A stretch of DNA of 64,000 nt. Origin: Planctomycetales bacterium 10988 (GTDB taxonomy: Bacteria; Planctomycetota; Planctomycetia; Pirellulales; Pb10988). The translations under genes and the position numbers were made by a program. The notes beneath the pieces are model-generated. The model did not search any database. It saw nothing but the letters and a program-made list of their open reading frames with translations, and was not told the origin of the DNA. Location: positions 3,252,709 to 3,316,708 of the forward strand of contig CP043547.1 in the NCBI GenBank assembly GCA_009664345.1, read 5' to 3'. Every line of letters begins with the position of its first letter. Within the stretch, counting starts at the first letter, position 1. Below, in pieces: positions 33,924-42,857 of this stretch.

Positions 33924-34985
33924 ATGAACTTACGAATCACCTACCTTTGGGCATTGCCGCTTTTGGCCTGCATGCCGTTGACGGCCACGATCGCGGAAGA
34001 GCCTTCGAAGCCGATCCCCTTTATTTTTGATACGGATATGGGGAACGATGTCGATGATGCTTTGGCACTCGCGATGATTCATTCATTACAAAGTCGTGGC
34101 GAATGCGAACTCTTGGCCGTAACGATCACAAAAGATCATGAGTCGTGCGCGGCCTTTATTGATGCCGTGAATACCTTCTATGGCCGGGGAAATATTCCTA
34201 TCGGGGCCGTTCGAGATGGCGTCGCTCAGAACCCTGGCCGCTTCAATAAAGTCGCGAGAACTTTGGAAAACGGCAAGCTCATTTATCCGCATAATTTGAG
34301 AACCGGGGCGAAAGCTCCTGAGGCGGTCGGTCTTTTGCGGAAGACTTTGGCAGCCGCTGAAGACGGTAGCGTCGTTGTCGCTCAGGTCGGCTTTTCCACA
34401 AATCTCGCACGGTTGCTGCAATCCGAAGGGGATGAAATTTCGCCGTTGACAGGGAAGGAACTCGTCAAACAAAAGGTCCGCGTGCTGTCCATCATGGCGG
34501 GTGCTTTTGAGCCAATTAAAGGAAAAATTCATCACGAATACAACATTGTGAAGGACATTCCTTCCTGCCAACACCTTGTGGCGGAGTGGCCGACTGAGGT
34601 TGTTTTCAGTGGATTTGAGATCGGAATCGCCGTGCCGTATCCCTCGGAAAGTATCTTGAAGGATTACAACTATGTCGAGCATCACCCGATCCCCGATGCG
34701 TACATCGCGTACATTCCTCCCCCACACAATCGCCCCACCTGGGATCTGACGAGCGTGCTGTATGGCGTTTACCCGGATCGTGGCTACTTCAATCTTTCCC
34801 CGCGTGGGTATGTCGAGGTCGATGATGAAGGCGTCACCACCTTCGAGCCGGATGAAAAAGGCAATCACCGCTATCTCATTCTCGATGAAATGCAAAAGGT
34901 TCGCGTGACCGAAGCGTTGGTGCAGCTTTCGAGTCAGCCGCCGCAGAAGCGTCCTGCTCCCCTGAAGAAATCGAATGAAGGATGA
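33924..34985 (+). CDS. Exported nucleoside hydrolase, copy 1
   Basis: 353 residues. A signal peptide (LRITYLWALPLLACMPLTATIA) sends it out of the cytoplasm. The IU-nucleoside hydrolase fold has the Ca2+/ribose motif FIFDTDMGNDVDDALAL, the VLSIMAGAFEP segment and a late catalytic region RPTWDLTSVLYGVYP. These enzymes hydrolyse nucleosides to base and ribose. ATG 33924 follows AAGGGA; an earlier in-frame start lacks support. Its stop overlaps the ribokinase start (ATGA). Two more paralogues lie at the end of the same operon. Confidence 0.92.
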   Translation: MNLRITYLWALPLLACMPLTATIAEEPSKPIPFIFDTDMGNDVDDALALAMIHSLQSRGECELLAVTITKDHESCAAFIDAVNTFYGRGNIPIGAVRDGVAQNPGRFNKVARTLENGKLIYPHNLRTGAKAPEAVGLLRKTLAAAEDGSVVVAQVGFSTNLARLLQSEGDEISPLTGKELVKQKVRVLSIMAGAFEPIKGKIHHEYNIVKDIPSCQHLVAEWPTEVVFSGFEIGIAVPYPSESILKDYNYVEHHPIPDAYIAYIPPPHNRPTWDLTSVLYGVYPDRGYFNLSPRGYVEVDDEGVTTFEPDEKGNHRYLILDEMQKVRVTEALVQLSSQPPQKRPAPLKKSNEG

Positions 34986-35935
34986 GTTCCGTGCGAACAT
35001 TAAGCGACGAACCAAGGCCGCGGATCGTGGTCTTTGGCTCGATCAATATGGACTTGGTCGTCCTCTCGGGCCGGTTGCCGCGTCCGGGAGAAACGATCTT
35101 TGGCAAGGAATTTAAGCAGATTCCCGGTGGAAAAGGGGCGAATCAAGCCGTCGCCGCCGCCCGGCTAGGGGCTGAAGTCAGGATGATCGGGCGAGTCGGA
35201 GGGGACGATTACGGCGACCGCTTGTTGGAAAACTTGCGGAATGAAGGGATTGACACAGGCTCTGTTTTTTTAAGTTCCGAGCAATCGAGCGGCCTTGCCA
35301 TCGTGGCCGTCGAAGAGAGTGGCGAGAATGCCATCACGGTGATCTCCGGGGCCAACGCCGAAGTGATCCCCGAGGATATTCAACAAGCCGCGTCCGACTT
35401 GAAGGCGATGGATGTTCTGTTGCTTCAGCTAGAAATCCCACTGCCCGCTTTGATTGCGGCGATTCAAGTCGCCCACGAACAAGGGATCACGACGATCCTC
35501 GACCCGGCTCCAGCTCCGACCGCGTTTCCCAAGGGCCTGCTGAAGGTTGACTATCTTTGCCCCAACGAAACCGAGGCAAGCATGTTGACGGGGCTGCCTG
35601 TCGAGACGGCTGAAGAGGCGGAAGCGGCCGCCCAAGCATTGGCTCGCCGCAGTGGTGGCACGGTCGTAATCACCCGGGGTAGCCAAGGGGCGATTCTCTG
35701 TGATCGGGAATTACAGTGTCACCAAATCGATGGTTTTCCTGTGAAAGCAGTCGATACCACCGCCGCAGGCGATGCTTTTGCCGGAGCGTTTGGCTGTGGG
35801 CTTGCCCAAGGATTTTCGGAACAGGAGGCCGTTCAATTCGCCTGTGCTGCCGGTGCCTTGGCGGCCTCTAAATCTGGCGCCCAACCGGCAATGCCCACTC
35901 GGGAAGAGGTGGCGGCTTTTCTTAACAAGCTCTGA
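34982..35935 (+). CDS. rbsK: Ribokinase
   Basis: 317 residues of the PfkB family. The N-terminus IVVFGSINMDLVVLSGRLPRPGET and the GGKGANQAVAAARLGA substrate motif are followed by ILDPAPAP, LCPNETEA and the C-terminal anion-hole/catalytic motif VDTTAAGDAFAGAF, all as in RbsK. It phosphorylates ribose to ribose 5-phosphate in the cytoplasm, feeding the pentose phosphate pool. It is translationally coupled to the nucleoside hydrolase upstream and followed 13 bp later by the importer binding protein. Confidence 0.95.
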   Translation: MSSVRTLSDEPRPRIVVFGSINMDLVVLSGRLPRPGETIFGKEFKQIPGGKGANQAVAAARLGAEVRMIGRVGGDDYGDRLLENLRNEGIDTGSVFLSSEQSSGLAIVAVEESGENAITVISGANAEVIPEDIQQAASDLKAMDVLLLQLEIPLPALIAAIQVAHEQGITTILDPAPAPTAFPKGLLKVDYLCPNETEASMLTGLPVETAEEAEAAAQALARRSGGTVVITRGSQGAILCDRELQCHQIDGFPVKAVDTTAAGDAFAGAFGCGLAQGFSEQEAVQFACAAGALAASKSGAQPAMPTREEVAAFLNKL

Positions 35936-35948
35936 AAGGGAACACATA

Positions 35949-36956
35949 ATGATCGAAGCGGATAGACTCCATAAAATTCAAAAAGTAGTTTTTAATATAA
36001 AAAAGCACTTTTTACTAGTTGGCTGCGTTATCGGAATGATGCAGATGGTTGGCTGTACGGCTCCGTCGGCTGACCAAAGCCAAGGGACGGAAGGGCCGCG
36101 GATCGCCCTAGTGATGAAATCGCTGGCCAATGAATTTTTCTCCACTATGGCCGAGGGGGCAAAAAATCACCAAAAAACAAGCGAAAAACCTTACCAACTG
36201 CTTGTCAATGGGATCAAAGATGAGCGCGACTTGAGCCGACAGGTGGCGTTAGTCGAAGAGATGATCGCCCAAGGTGTCGATGCCATCGTGATTGCCCCGG
36301 CGGATTCGAAAGCCTTGGTTCCTGTCTTGCGGCGGGCAACCGAGGCCGGCATCATCGTCGTCAACATTGATAATAAACTTGATGACGAAGTGCTGAAGTC
36401 ATCCGAATTGACGATTCCCTTTGTCGGTCCAGACAACCGCAAGGGAGCGAGGCTGGTCGGCGATTACCTCGCGGAGCAGCTCTCGGAAGGCGATCCGGTC
36501 GCGGTGCTGGAAGGCATTCGTACTTCTTTTAATGGCCAGCAACGGCGACTTGGTTTTGAAGAAGCGATGGAAGCAGCGGGAATGAAGATCGTCGATTCGC
36601 AATCGGCCCAATGGGAAATGAGTCAAGCGAACGTGATTGCCAGCGCGATGTTGAGCGAGCACCCGGACTTGACGGCGATCCTGGCTAGCAACGACAGTAT
36701 GGCCCTGGGTGCCCTCGCCGCAGTGAAGGCTGCCGGCCGCGCCGATAAGGTGAAGATCGTTGGCTTCGACAATATCTCCGCTGTGCAACAAGCGATTCGT
36801 GATGGTCAGATTCTCGCTACCGCCGATCAACATGGCGACCAATTAGCGGTCTTTGGGATCGAGTACGCGTTGGACCTGTTGGCGGAAAATGAAGAAACGC
36901 CGGTAGATCGCGAAACCCCGGTGGACCTGATCACCGCTGAGGTTCTCAAGCAATGA
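35949..36956 (+). CDS. Ribose-type ABC importer substrate-binding lipoprotein
   Basis: 335 residues. The lipobox MVGC (about residue 29) follows a hydrophobic segment, so the protein is membrane-tethered. The periplasmic-binding fold of the RbsB/LacI type is seen in RIALVMKSLANEFFSTMAEGA, DAIVIAPADSKALVPVL, PFVGPDNRKGARLVGDYL and VKIVGFDNISAVQQAIRDG. It captures the sugar for the RbsA/RbsC pair that follows. Two A/T palindromes fall inside its first codons and encode QKVVF and KKHFL, giving an unusually long, charged N-region before the signal core. Confidence 0.9.
   Translation: MIEADRLHKIQKVVFNIKKHFLLVGCVIGMMQMVGCTAPSADQSQGTEGPRIALVMKSLANEFFSTMAEGAKNHQKTSEKPYQLLVNGIKDERDLSRQVALVEEMIAQGVDAIVIAPADSKALVPVLRRATEAGIIVVNIDNKLDDEVLKSSELTIPFVGPDNRKGARLVGDYLAEQLSEGDPVAVLEGIRTSFNGQQRRLGFEEAMEAAGMKIVDSQSAQWEMSQANVIASAMLSEHPDLTAILASNDSMALGALAAVKAAGRADKVKIVGFDNISAVQQAIRDGQILATADQHGDQLAVFGIEYALDLLAENEETPVDRETPVDLITAEVLKQ
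35980..36013. repeat. Two A/T palindromes inside a coding region
   Basis: AAAAAGTAGTTTTT at 35980-35993 and AAAAAGCACTTTTT at 36000-36013, both within the signal region of the binding-protein gene and 20 bp apart start to start. Confidence 0.6.
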
Positions 36957-38506
36957 ACGCCCCTTGCTCCGCACCGTCCACCGGCGAACATTCACCGCTG
37001 TTGCATCTAGAAGCAATCTCGAAAGCCTATGCCGCACCGGTCTTGAAGGCGATTGATTTTGGTCTCCAAGCGGGGGAAATCCATGCTTTGCTCGGCGCGA
37101 ACGGAGCGGGAAAGAGCACTCTCTGCCGGATCATCTCCGGGTTGACTGCAGCGGATTCCGGCAAGATGTGGCTCGCGAGTCAACCCTATCGACCGCGAGA
37201 GAAATCCCAGGCGGAGGCTGCCGGGGTACAAATTGTTCAGCAAGAATTGAACTTGCTGCCGACCCTGACGGTGGCGGAAAACTTGTACCTCAACCGCTTG
37301 CCGCATCGTTGGGGATGGATTCAACAGGGCCGACTTCACCACCTTGCCCACGATGCGTTGATGCAGTTGGGCCTGGATGATATTGCCCCGGATACTTTGG
37401 TCGGCTCGTTGGGGGTTGGCCAGCAACAACTAGTGGAGATCGCCGGTGCTCTCTCGCAAAACTGCCGCGTCCTCATTTTAGATGAACCGACTGCGGCGCT
37501 GACGCACCGGGAGATCGAGCAGCTTTTTCAGCAGTTGCGTCGTCTGCGTGCGGCAGGTGTGGGGATGATTTACATCAGTCATCGCCTCGAAGAAATTAAG
37601 GAACTTGCCGATCGGGCAACGGTTTTGCGAGACGGAAAGTTGATCGAAACGCGGGCTGTTTCTGACTTCACTACCCAAGCCATGGTCGAGTCGATGACCG
37701 GAGAATCGACCAAGGAGCTGCAAGCACATACCTCGTATCGCACCGATCGCGTGCTGCTTCAAGTGGAGGATTTGAGCCGAAGCGAAGTCTTTGCACCAAT
37801 CAGCTTTGAGGTTTATCAAGGGGAACGACTGGGGATCTCCGGACTCGTTGGCTCGGGAAGAACCGAACTTTTGAGAGCAATCTTCGGAGCGGATCAGGCA
37901 GAATCCGGCGAAATAAAGATCGGCGGCAAATCAAAAAAGCGTTTTTTACATCCTCAGGAAGCGGTCGCTGCGGGGCTCGCCCTTGTGACAGAAAATCGCA
38001 AAGAGGACGGGCTTTTACTTTCGCAATCGATTCGCACGAATACGACGTTAAGCGATCTGCCCTCATTCCGACGAAGGTTGGGAAGGCTGGACCAGACACA
38101 AGAATTTGAGCAGACCGCCGGTATCGTCGATCGGCTCGATACTCGTTGTCAAAGTCTTGATCAACCAACCCAGGAGCTAAGTGGCGGCAATCAGCAAAAG
38201 GTGGTGGTCGGGCGTTGGCTGCTGCGAGATGCGGAGATTTTTCTCTTGGATGAGCCGACCCGTGGAATCGATGTCGCCGCTCGATCCCGGTTGCATCGCC
38301 TGATGGCCGAACTTGCTGAACGTGGCAAGGCCTTAGTCATCGTCTCCAGCGATTTGGAAGAGTTGTTGGAAACCTGTGATCGTATCCTTGTCCTCTCCGC
38401 AGGCCGACTCACTGGCGAATTTTTTCGAGAGTCGTGGACGCGTGAAGCGATTATGGAAGCGGCGTTTCGCGGTTATCGGCAAGCAACGGCATCTGAATCG
38501 GCTTAA
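36953..38506 (+). CDS. rbsA: Ribose-type ABC importer double ATP-binding protein
   Basis: 517 residues with two ATPase halves. Half 1 has Walker A GANGAGKSTL, a signature segment reading LGVGQQQLVEIAGAL and Walker B VLILDEPTAAL. Half 2 has LVGSGRTELL, LSGGNQQKVVVGRWL and IFLLDEPTRGIDV. The degenerate second Walker A is normal for RbsA-type proteins. It powers sugar uptake with the permease at 38535. Its ATG overlaps the preceding stop (ATGA). An A/T palindrome at 37934 lies in the second half. Confidence 0.95.
   Translation: MNAPCSAPSTGEHSPLLHLEAISKAYAAPVLKAIDFGLQAGEIHALLGANGAGKSTLCRIISGLTAADSGKMWLASQPYRPREKSQAEAAGVQIVQQELNLLPTLTVAENLYLNRLPHRWGWIQQGRLHHLAHDALMQLGLDDIAPDTLVGSLGVGQQQLVEIAGALSQNCRVLILDEPTAALTHREIEQLFQQLRRLRAAGVGMIYISHRLEEIKELADRATVLRDGKLIETRAVSDFTTQAMVESMTGESTKELQAHTSYRTDRVLLQVEDLSRSEVFAPISFEVYQGERLGISGLVGSGRTELLRAIFGADQAESGEIKIGGKSKKRFLHPQEAVAAGLALVTENRKEDGLLLSQSIRTNTTLSDLPSFRRRLGRLDQTQEFEQTAGIVDRLDTRCQSLDQPTQELSGGNQQKVVVGRWLLRDAEIFLLDEPTRGIDVAARSRLHRLMAELAERGKALVIVSSDLEELLETCDRILVLSAGRLTGEFFRESWTREAIMEAAFRGYRQATASESA
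37934..37947. repeat. A/T palindrome AAAAAGCGTTTTTT inside the ATPase gene
   Basis: Encodes KKRFL in the second ATPase half. The surrounding 6A-GCG-6T makes it one of the longest copies. Confidence 0.6.
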
Positions 38507-38534
38507 AACTAGGAAAAACAAACAGGAAACTTTC

Positions 38535-39599
38535 ATGCCCCCTTCGACCGCTGCATCCGAATCTCCCTCCCCAACGAAGTCCTCGCCACCACCTCGGCGA
38601 AGTGCCTGGTCCGGTGCGATTGAATATGCAGGAATGCTAATTGTACTTTTTGGATTGGTGCTCATCTTCAGTTCACTCAGCGATCGCTTTCTACACTGGC
38701 GGACGCTGACCACGATCGCGAATCAGGTTCCCGACTTGACGGTGATCGCCGTGGGGATGACCTTCGTTTTGATCGTTGGGGGGATCGATCTCTCCGTCGG
38801 CTCCATCCTCGCTCTCTCTTCGGTCGTGTTGGGAGTGGCGATGGTTGATGGACAATGGCCGCTATGGGGGGCGGTTGCGGCTTGTCTGTTGACGGGCACT
38901 TTATGCGGAATGGCGAACGGCATGATCAGCGTCTGGGCGTCGATTCCTTCGTTTATTGTAACGTTGGGGATGTTGGAGATCGCTAGAGGCGGGGCCTACA
39001 TGGTGGCCAATTCTCAGACGAAATTCATCGGGTCCGCCGTCGAGCAAGTTGCCACCCCGCTTCCTGGACTCCAACTATCGACAACTTTTCTCATCGCCGT
39101 CGCGGTCGTCCTCTTTGGTCAATGGCTGCTTTCACGGACGCTCTTTGGACGGTATTGCGTGGCCATTGGGACGAATACCGAAGCAGTGAGAATGTCAGGC
39201 ATCAATGATCGCCCTTATCGTATTATTGTGTTTTCGCTGCTCGGTCTCCTCTGCGGATTAGGCGGATGGATGCAAACGGCTCGGTTGGCGACCGCGGACC
39301 CGAATGCCGCCGTGGGGCTTGAACTCTCCGCGATTGCCGCAGCTGTGATTGGTGGGACAAGTCTGATGGGTGGGCGAGGCTCGGTGATCAACACTTTTTT
39401 CGGCGTGCTGATCATCGCCGTTTTGCAAACGGGACTGGCCCAAGTCGGGGCCTCGGAGCCGATTAAGCGTATGATCACCGGCGGAGTGATCATCTTGGCG
39501 GTCCTCTTGGATGCCTGGCGAAATCAATTTTATCGAAGCCTTCCCGGCTTGCTCAATCGTTTGCGTTCCCGAAAAAACTCAACAGTGACAGATTCTTAA
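38535..39599 (+). CDS. rbsC: Ribose-type ABC importer permease
   Basis: 354 residues with about eight to ten membrane helices. The family signatures GMTFVLIVGGIDLSVGSILALSSV, GLGGWMQTARLATADPNA and VIGGTSLMGGRGSV are typical of RbsC/XylH/MglC permeases. ATG 38535 follows CAGGAAA. An in-frame extension upstream overlaps the ATPase gene and is not supported. Lies 28 bp after the ATPase stop, in the same operon. Confidence 0.93.
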   Translation: MPPSTAASESPSPTKSSPPPRRSAWSGAIEYAGMLIVLFGLVLIFSSLSDRFLHWRTLTTIANQVPDLTVIAVGMTFVLIVGGIDLSVGSILALSSVVLGVAMVDGQWPLWGAVAACLLTGTLCGMANGMISVWASIPSFIVTLGMLEIARGGAYMVANSQTKFIGSAVEQVATPLPGLQLSTTFLIAVAVVLFGQWLLSRTLFGRYCVAIGTNTEAVRMSGINDRPYRIIVFSLLGLLCGLGGWMQTARLATADPNAAVGLELSAIAAAVIGGTSLMGGRGSVINTFFGVLIIAVLQTGLAQVGASEPIKRMITGGVIILAVLLDAWRNQFYRSLPGLLNRLRSRKNSTVTDS

Positions 39600-39641
39600 T
39601 CCCTCAGCACCGAAGGCTAACGATCTAGGAAAGGGCCTCTT

Positions 39642-40667
39642 ATGAAGATCCTGCGTTCTTTTACGGCAATTGCTTGTTTGCAAGTACTACTTTTTGGATT
39701 GAGTGCAAAGGCTGAGCCAGTCAAGATCATCTTTGATACCGATATCACTGGCGATGTCGATGACGTTTTGGCTTTGGCGATGTTACACACACTGGCGGAT
39801 CGGGGGCATTGCGAACTATTGGGCGTGACGGTTTCGAAGTCCCATCCATTGACCGGGCCGTTTGTGGATGCCGTCAATACCATGTATGGGCGGCCCGACC
39901 TGCCTATTGGGATTGCTCCACATGCCCCTCCGCGCGATAGTCGTTATCTCTCTTTAGTTGAGGAAAAGACACCGGCGGGCGAATGGCTCTACCCTCATGA
40001 TCTCAGGTCCAACACGGATACCCCGACGGCATTGCAACTTTTTCGCAGGATTTTAGCCGCGCAGCCGGATCACTCGGTGGTGATTGTTCAAGTGGGCTTA
40101 GGCTTTAATGTGGCGGAACTCTTGGAAAGCCCGCCGGATGCCGAATCTTCGCTAGATGGGAAATCGCTTGTCCGTCAAAAGGTCCGACTCCTTTCCATCA
40201 TGGCCGGCCGGTTTCAGCACAAGAATCCCAAAAACCGTTTTTTGGAAGCGAATGTAAGAAATCACCTTCCCTCGATGAAAACGGTCGCCGCCGATTGGCC
40301 GCAAGAAGTCCCGGCGATTTGGAGTGGATTTGAAATTGGGATCGCGGTCCCCTATCCTCGCGAGAGCGTTCATCATGATTTTTCCTATCAAAAGCCGCAT
40401 TTAGTGAAAGAGGCGTACCTCGCACACAGCGGTCCGGAGCATGATCGCCCCACTTGGGACCTGACGAGCGTGTTGTATGCCGTGTGGCCGAAGCGAGGGT
40501 ATTTCGATCTTTCGCAGCCCGGTCAAGTGATCGTCGAGAAGGATGGATATACCCGGTTCGAGCCGTCCGCGGAAGGTCGCGATCGTTATTTGAAGATGCG
40601 GCCCGAGCAAGTCGAGCGTGTGCGAGAAGCCTTGGTTCAGTTAGTCAGTCAACCCCCGCAATCTTGA
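39642..40667 (+). CDS. Exported nucleoside hydrolase, copy 2
   Basis: 341 residues. Signal peptide (RSFTAIACLQVLLFGLSAKA), then IIFDTDITGDVDDVLALAM with the conserved Asp cluster, RLLSIMAGRF and a late DRPTWDLTSVLYAVWP. Closest in sequence to copy 1 at 33924 (the C-terminal segments nearly coincide), so a duplication within the operon is likely. AAGGG precedes the ATG, 42 bp after the permease stop. An A/T palindrome at 40230 lies within it. Confidence 0.92.
   Translation: MKILRSFTAIACLQVLLFGLSAKAEPVKIIFDTDITGDVDDVLALAMLHTLADRGHCELLGVTVSKSHPLTGPFVDAVNTMYGRPDLPIGIAPHAPPRDSRYLSLVEEKTPAGEWLYPHDLRSNTDTPTALQLFRRILAAQPDHSVVIVQVGLGFNVAELLESPPDAESSLDGKSLVRQKVRLLSIMAGRFQHKNPKNRFLEANVRNHLPSMKTVAADWPQEVPAIWSGFEIGIAVPYPRESVHHDFSYQKPHLVKEAYLAHSGPEHDRPTWDLTSVLYAVWPKRGYFDLSQPGQVIVEKDGYTRFEPSAEGRDRYLKMRPEQVERVREALVQLVSQPPQS
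40230..40243. repeat. A/T palindrome AAAAACCGTTTTTT inside nucleoside hydrolase copy 2
   Basis: Encodes the KNRFL segment. The homologous part of copy 1 has no such sequence. Confidence 0.5.
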
Positions 40668-40674
40668 GGTTAGA

Positions 40675-41697
40675 ATGTTTCGATCTCCTTGTTTCCCAGC
40701 GTTTTCCCTTCTGTTATGCGTTTGTTCGCAAGCTTGGTTCGTTCAATTCTCTTCGGCGGCCGAGCCGGTGAAGATCATTTTCGATACGGATATGGCTGGC
40801 GATTGCGACGATGCCGGGGCTTTGGCCGTGCTCAATGCCTTGGCCGATCGCGGGGAAGCGGAAATCCTGGCGGTCGTCACCAATCGGAAGGACCCGGCGA
40901 ATGCCTCCGCCGCGGCGGTTGATGTTATCAATACTTATTACGGGCGACCCGACCTGCCGCTTGGCACCGATAAAGATGGGGCAAAGATCAATCGCGCGCG
41001 GCCGAGTGCCTTTACGCCAGGGTTGCGGGATTCTTTTCCGCATGATGCGGCTGCCGACGATATGATGCCGGATGCCTTGACCGTCTATCGCAAGACATTG
41101 GCTGCCCAGCCGGATCACTCGGTTGTCATTTGCAGCGTCGGGGCCCTCAGCAACTTGGAAGACCTACTCCATTCGACGGCCGATGAAAGTTCGCCGCTGT
41201 CCGGCTTGGAATTAATTCAGCAAAAGGTCAAGCAAACCGTGATCATGGGCGGTGGATTTCCGCGGACGGAGAGGCCGGAAACGAATATCAAGCTTGATGC
41301 CGCCGCGGCCGTGGCCGTGGTCCGCGAGTGGCCTGGTCCGATTCTTTGGCAAGGATTTGAAGTCGGTGCGGCGATCATCACCGGGCCGGAGTTGCAAGCA
41401 ACTTCCGAGGAAAACCCCGTCCGTATGGCATTTCAGCTACGGCCTTACAACGGCAAGCCGAGTCTCGAAGTCGGCAAGCCCAGCCATGACCAAGCAACGG
41501 TTTTGCTGGCGGTTCGCGGGCCGCAGCCACATCTTTGGGAGGTCGTTGACAAAGGCCGAGTGGTTACGAATTCCGATGGAGATACCGAGTGGCGAACGGA
41601 TCGGGCGCAGCAACATCGCTACGTCAAAATCAAAGGAACTCCGGCGGCCTTGACCAAAATCATCGGAGATTTAATGGCGGCCCCTCCTCGACATTAG
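40675..41697 (+). CDS. Exported nucleoside hydrolase, copy 3
   Basis: 340 residues. N-terminal signal (FPAFSLLLCVCSQAWFVQFSSA), then IIFDTDMAGDCDDAGALAV. It is more divergent from copies 1 and 2: KQTVIMGGGFPRTERPETN, LWQGFEVGAAIITG and HDQATVLLAVRGP differ from their counterparts, which suggests different base preference. GAGG precedes the ATG, seven bases after the previous stop. It is the last gene of the operon; a cox cluster starts 95 bp later. Confidence 0.92.
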   Translation: MFRSPCFPAFSLLLCVCSQAWFVQFSSAAEPVKIIFDTDMAGDCDDAGALAVLNALADRGEAEILAVVTNRKDPANASAAAVDVINTYYGRPDLPLGTDKDGAKINRARPSAFTPGLRDSFPHDAAADDMMPDALTVYRKTLAAQPDHSVVICSVGALSNLEDLLHSTADESSPLSGLELIQQKVKQTVIMGGGFPRTERPETNIKLDAAAAVAVVREWPGPILWQGFEVGAAIITGPELQATSEENPVRMAFQLRPYNGKPSLEVGKPSHDQATVLLAVRGPQPHLWEVVDKGRVVTNSDGDTEWRTDRAQQHRYVKIKGTPAALTKIIGDLMAAPPRH

Positions 41698-41792
41698 CGA
41701 AACTTTGCCAGAAATTACTGGCCAACTTGGCGAGGTGTGACTAGAAAGCAACAGTCAATCGAAAGCTCCGCCAGGGTAGATATGGTCAGTGA

Positions 41793-42857
41793 ATGTTTCG
41801 CTTCCACGCTTTTTCTACATCCAGCTTACATGGTTTCTGCCCCCGATCCGCGCGAACAGGGAGATGGGGGAGAAACGCCCTTTGGTTCACTTGCCTGCTG
41901 ACGATCTCCTTCCTGATCACGGGTTGCGAGGGCATTCAATCCGCCCTCAATCCCGCCGGTCGTGACGCGGCCCTCATTGCTCAGCTCTATTGGTGGATGG
42001 TCGGTGGGGCCGTGATTATTTGGCTGATCGTCGTCGGCTTGGCTGTCTATGCCTTGCAGATCAATGCGACCGAACATGATTACAACGTCACTCGATTTTG
42101 GGTGATCGGCGGAGGGGCAGTCGCTCCAACGATTATCTTGACCGTTCTGCTGGTCTATGGGCTTTCGATGATGCCCACACTTCTCGAACCCGCTCCCGAA
42201 GGAAGCCAAACCATCACGGTGATCGGGAAACAATGGTGGTGGAAAGTCCGTTATCATTTGCCGGAAGGACAGGCGGTGGAGCTTGCCAATGAAATTCGCC
42301 TGCCCGTCGATGAGCCGGTGCAGTTCTACCTAGAGAGTGCCGACGTGATCCATTCGTTTTGGATTCCTTCGCTGGGCGGAAAAGTTGATATGCTGCCGGG
42401 CAGGCAAACGCGGCTGACCCTGCACCCGCAACGCACGGGAATCTATCGCGGAGTGTGTGCCGAGTACTGCGGTGGCAGCCATGCCAAGATGTCTTTCGAG
42501 GTCGTCGTCATGGAACGCGATGCGTTTGATACTTGGCTCGAACAGCAACAAGCCCCGGCGAAATCGGCCTCCAACGAGCTGGCCGAGCGGGGAGAGTCGG
42601 TCTTTCTCGCTCACGGCTGCGGGGCCTGTCATACGATTCGTGGAACCAAGGCAAATGGCAAAATTGCCCCGGATTTAACGCACTATGGAAGTCGGCTGCG
42701 ACTCGCCGCCAGTGCGTTGCCCCAAACGCGAGACGCGCTGAAGGAGTGGATCGCTCACCCCAAACAGACAAAGCCGGGCGTGCATATGCCTTCTTTTGCC
42801 CTGCTTTCCGAGGACGACCTCACCGCCCTCGCTGCCTATTTGGAAGGACTGCAATGA
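41793..42857 (+). CDS. coxB: Cytochrome c oxidase subunit II fused to cytochrome c (caa3 type)
   Basis: 354 residues. A hydrophobic leader with LITGC suggests a lipoprotein. Two membrane helices (YWWMVGGAVIIWLIVVGLAV; GGGAVAPTIILTVLLVYGL) precede the cupredoxin domain with the CuA ligands in GVCAEYCGGSHAKM, and IGKQWWWKVRY, ADVIHSFWIPS upstream. The C-terminal cytochrome c domain has CGACH and a late Met in KPGVHMPSFALL. It accepts electrons from cytochrome c and passes them to subunit I. The next gene overlaps by ATGA. Confidence 0.95.
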   Translation: MFRFHAFSTSSLHGFCPRSARTGRWGRNALWFTCLLTISFLITGCEGIQSALNPAGRDAALIAQLYWWMVGGAVIIWLIVVGLAVYALQINATEHDYNVTRFWVIGGGAVAPTIILTVLLVYGLSMMPTLLEPAPEGSQTITVIGKQWWWKVRYHLPEGQAVELANEIRLPVDEPVQFYLESADVIHSFWIPSLGGKVDMLPGRQTRLTLHPQRTGIYRGVCAEYCGGSHAKMSFEVVVMERDAFDTWLEQQQAPAKSASNELAERGESVFLAHGCGACHTIRGTKANGKIAPDLTHYGSRLRLAASALPQTRDALKEWIAHPKQTKPGVHMPSFALLSEDDLTALAAYLEGLQ

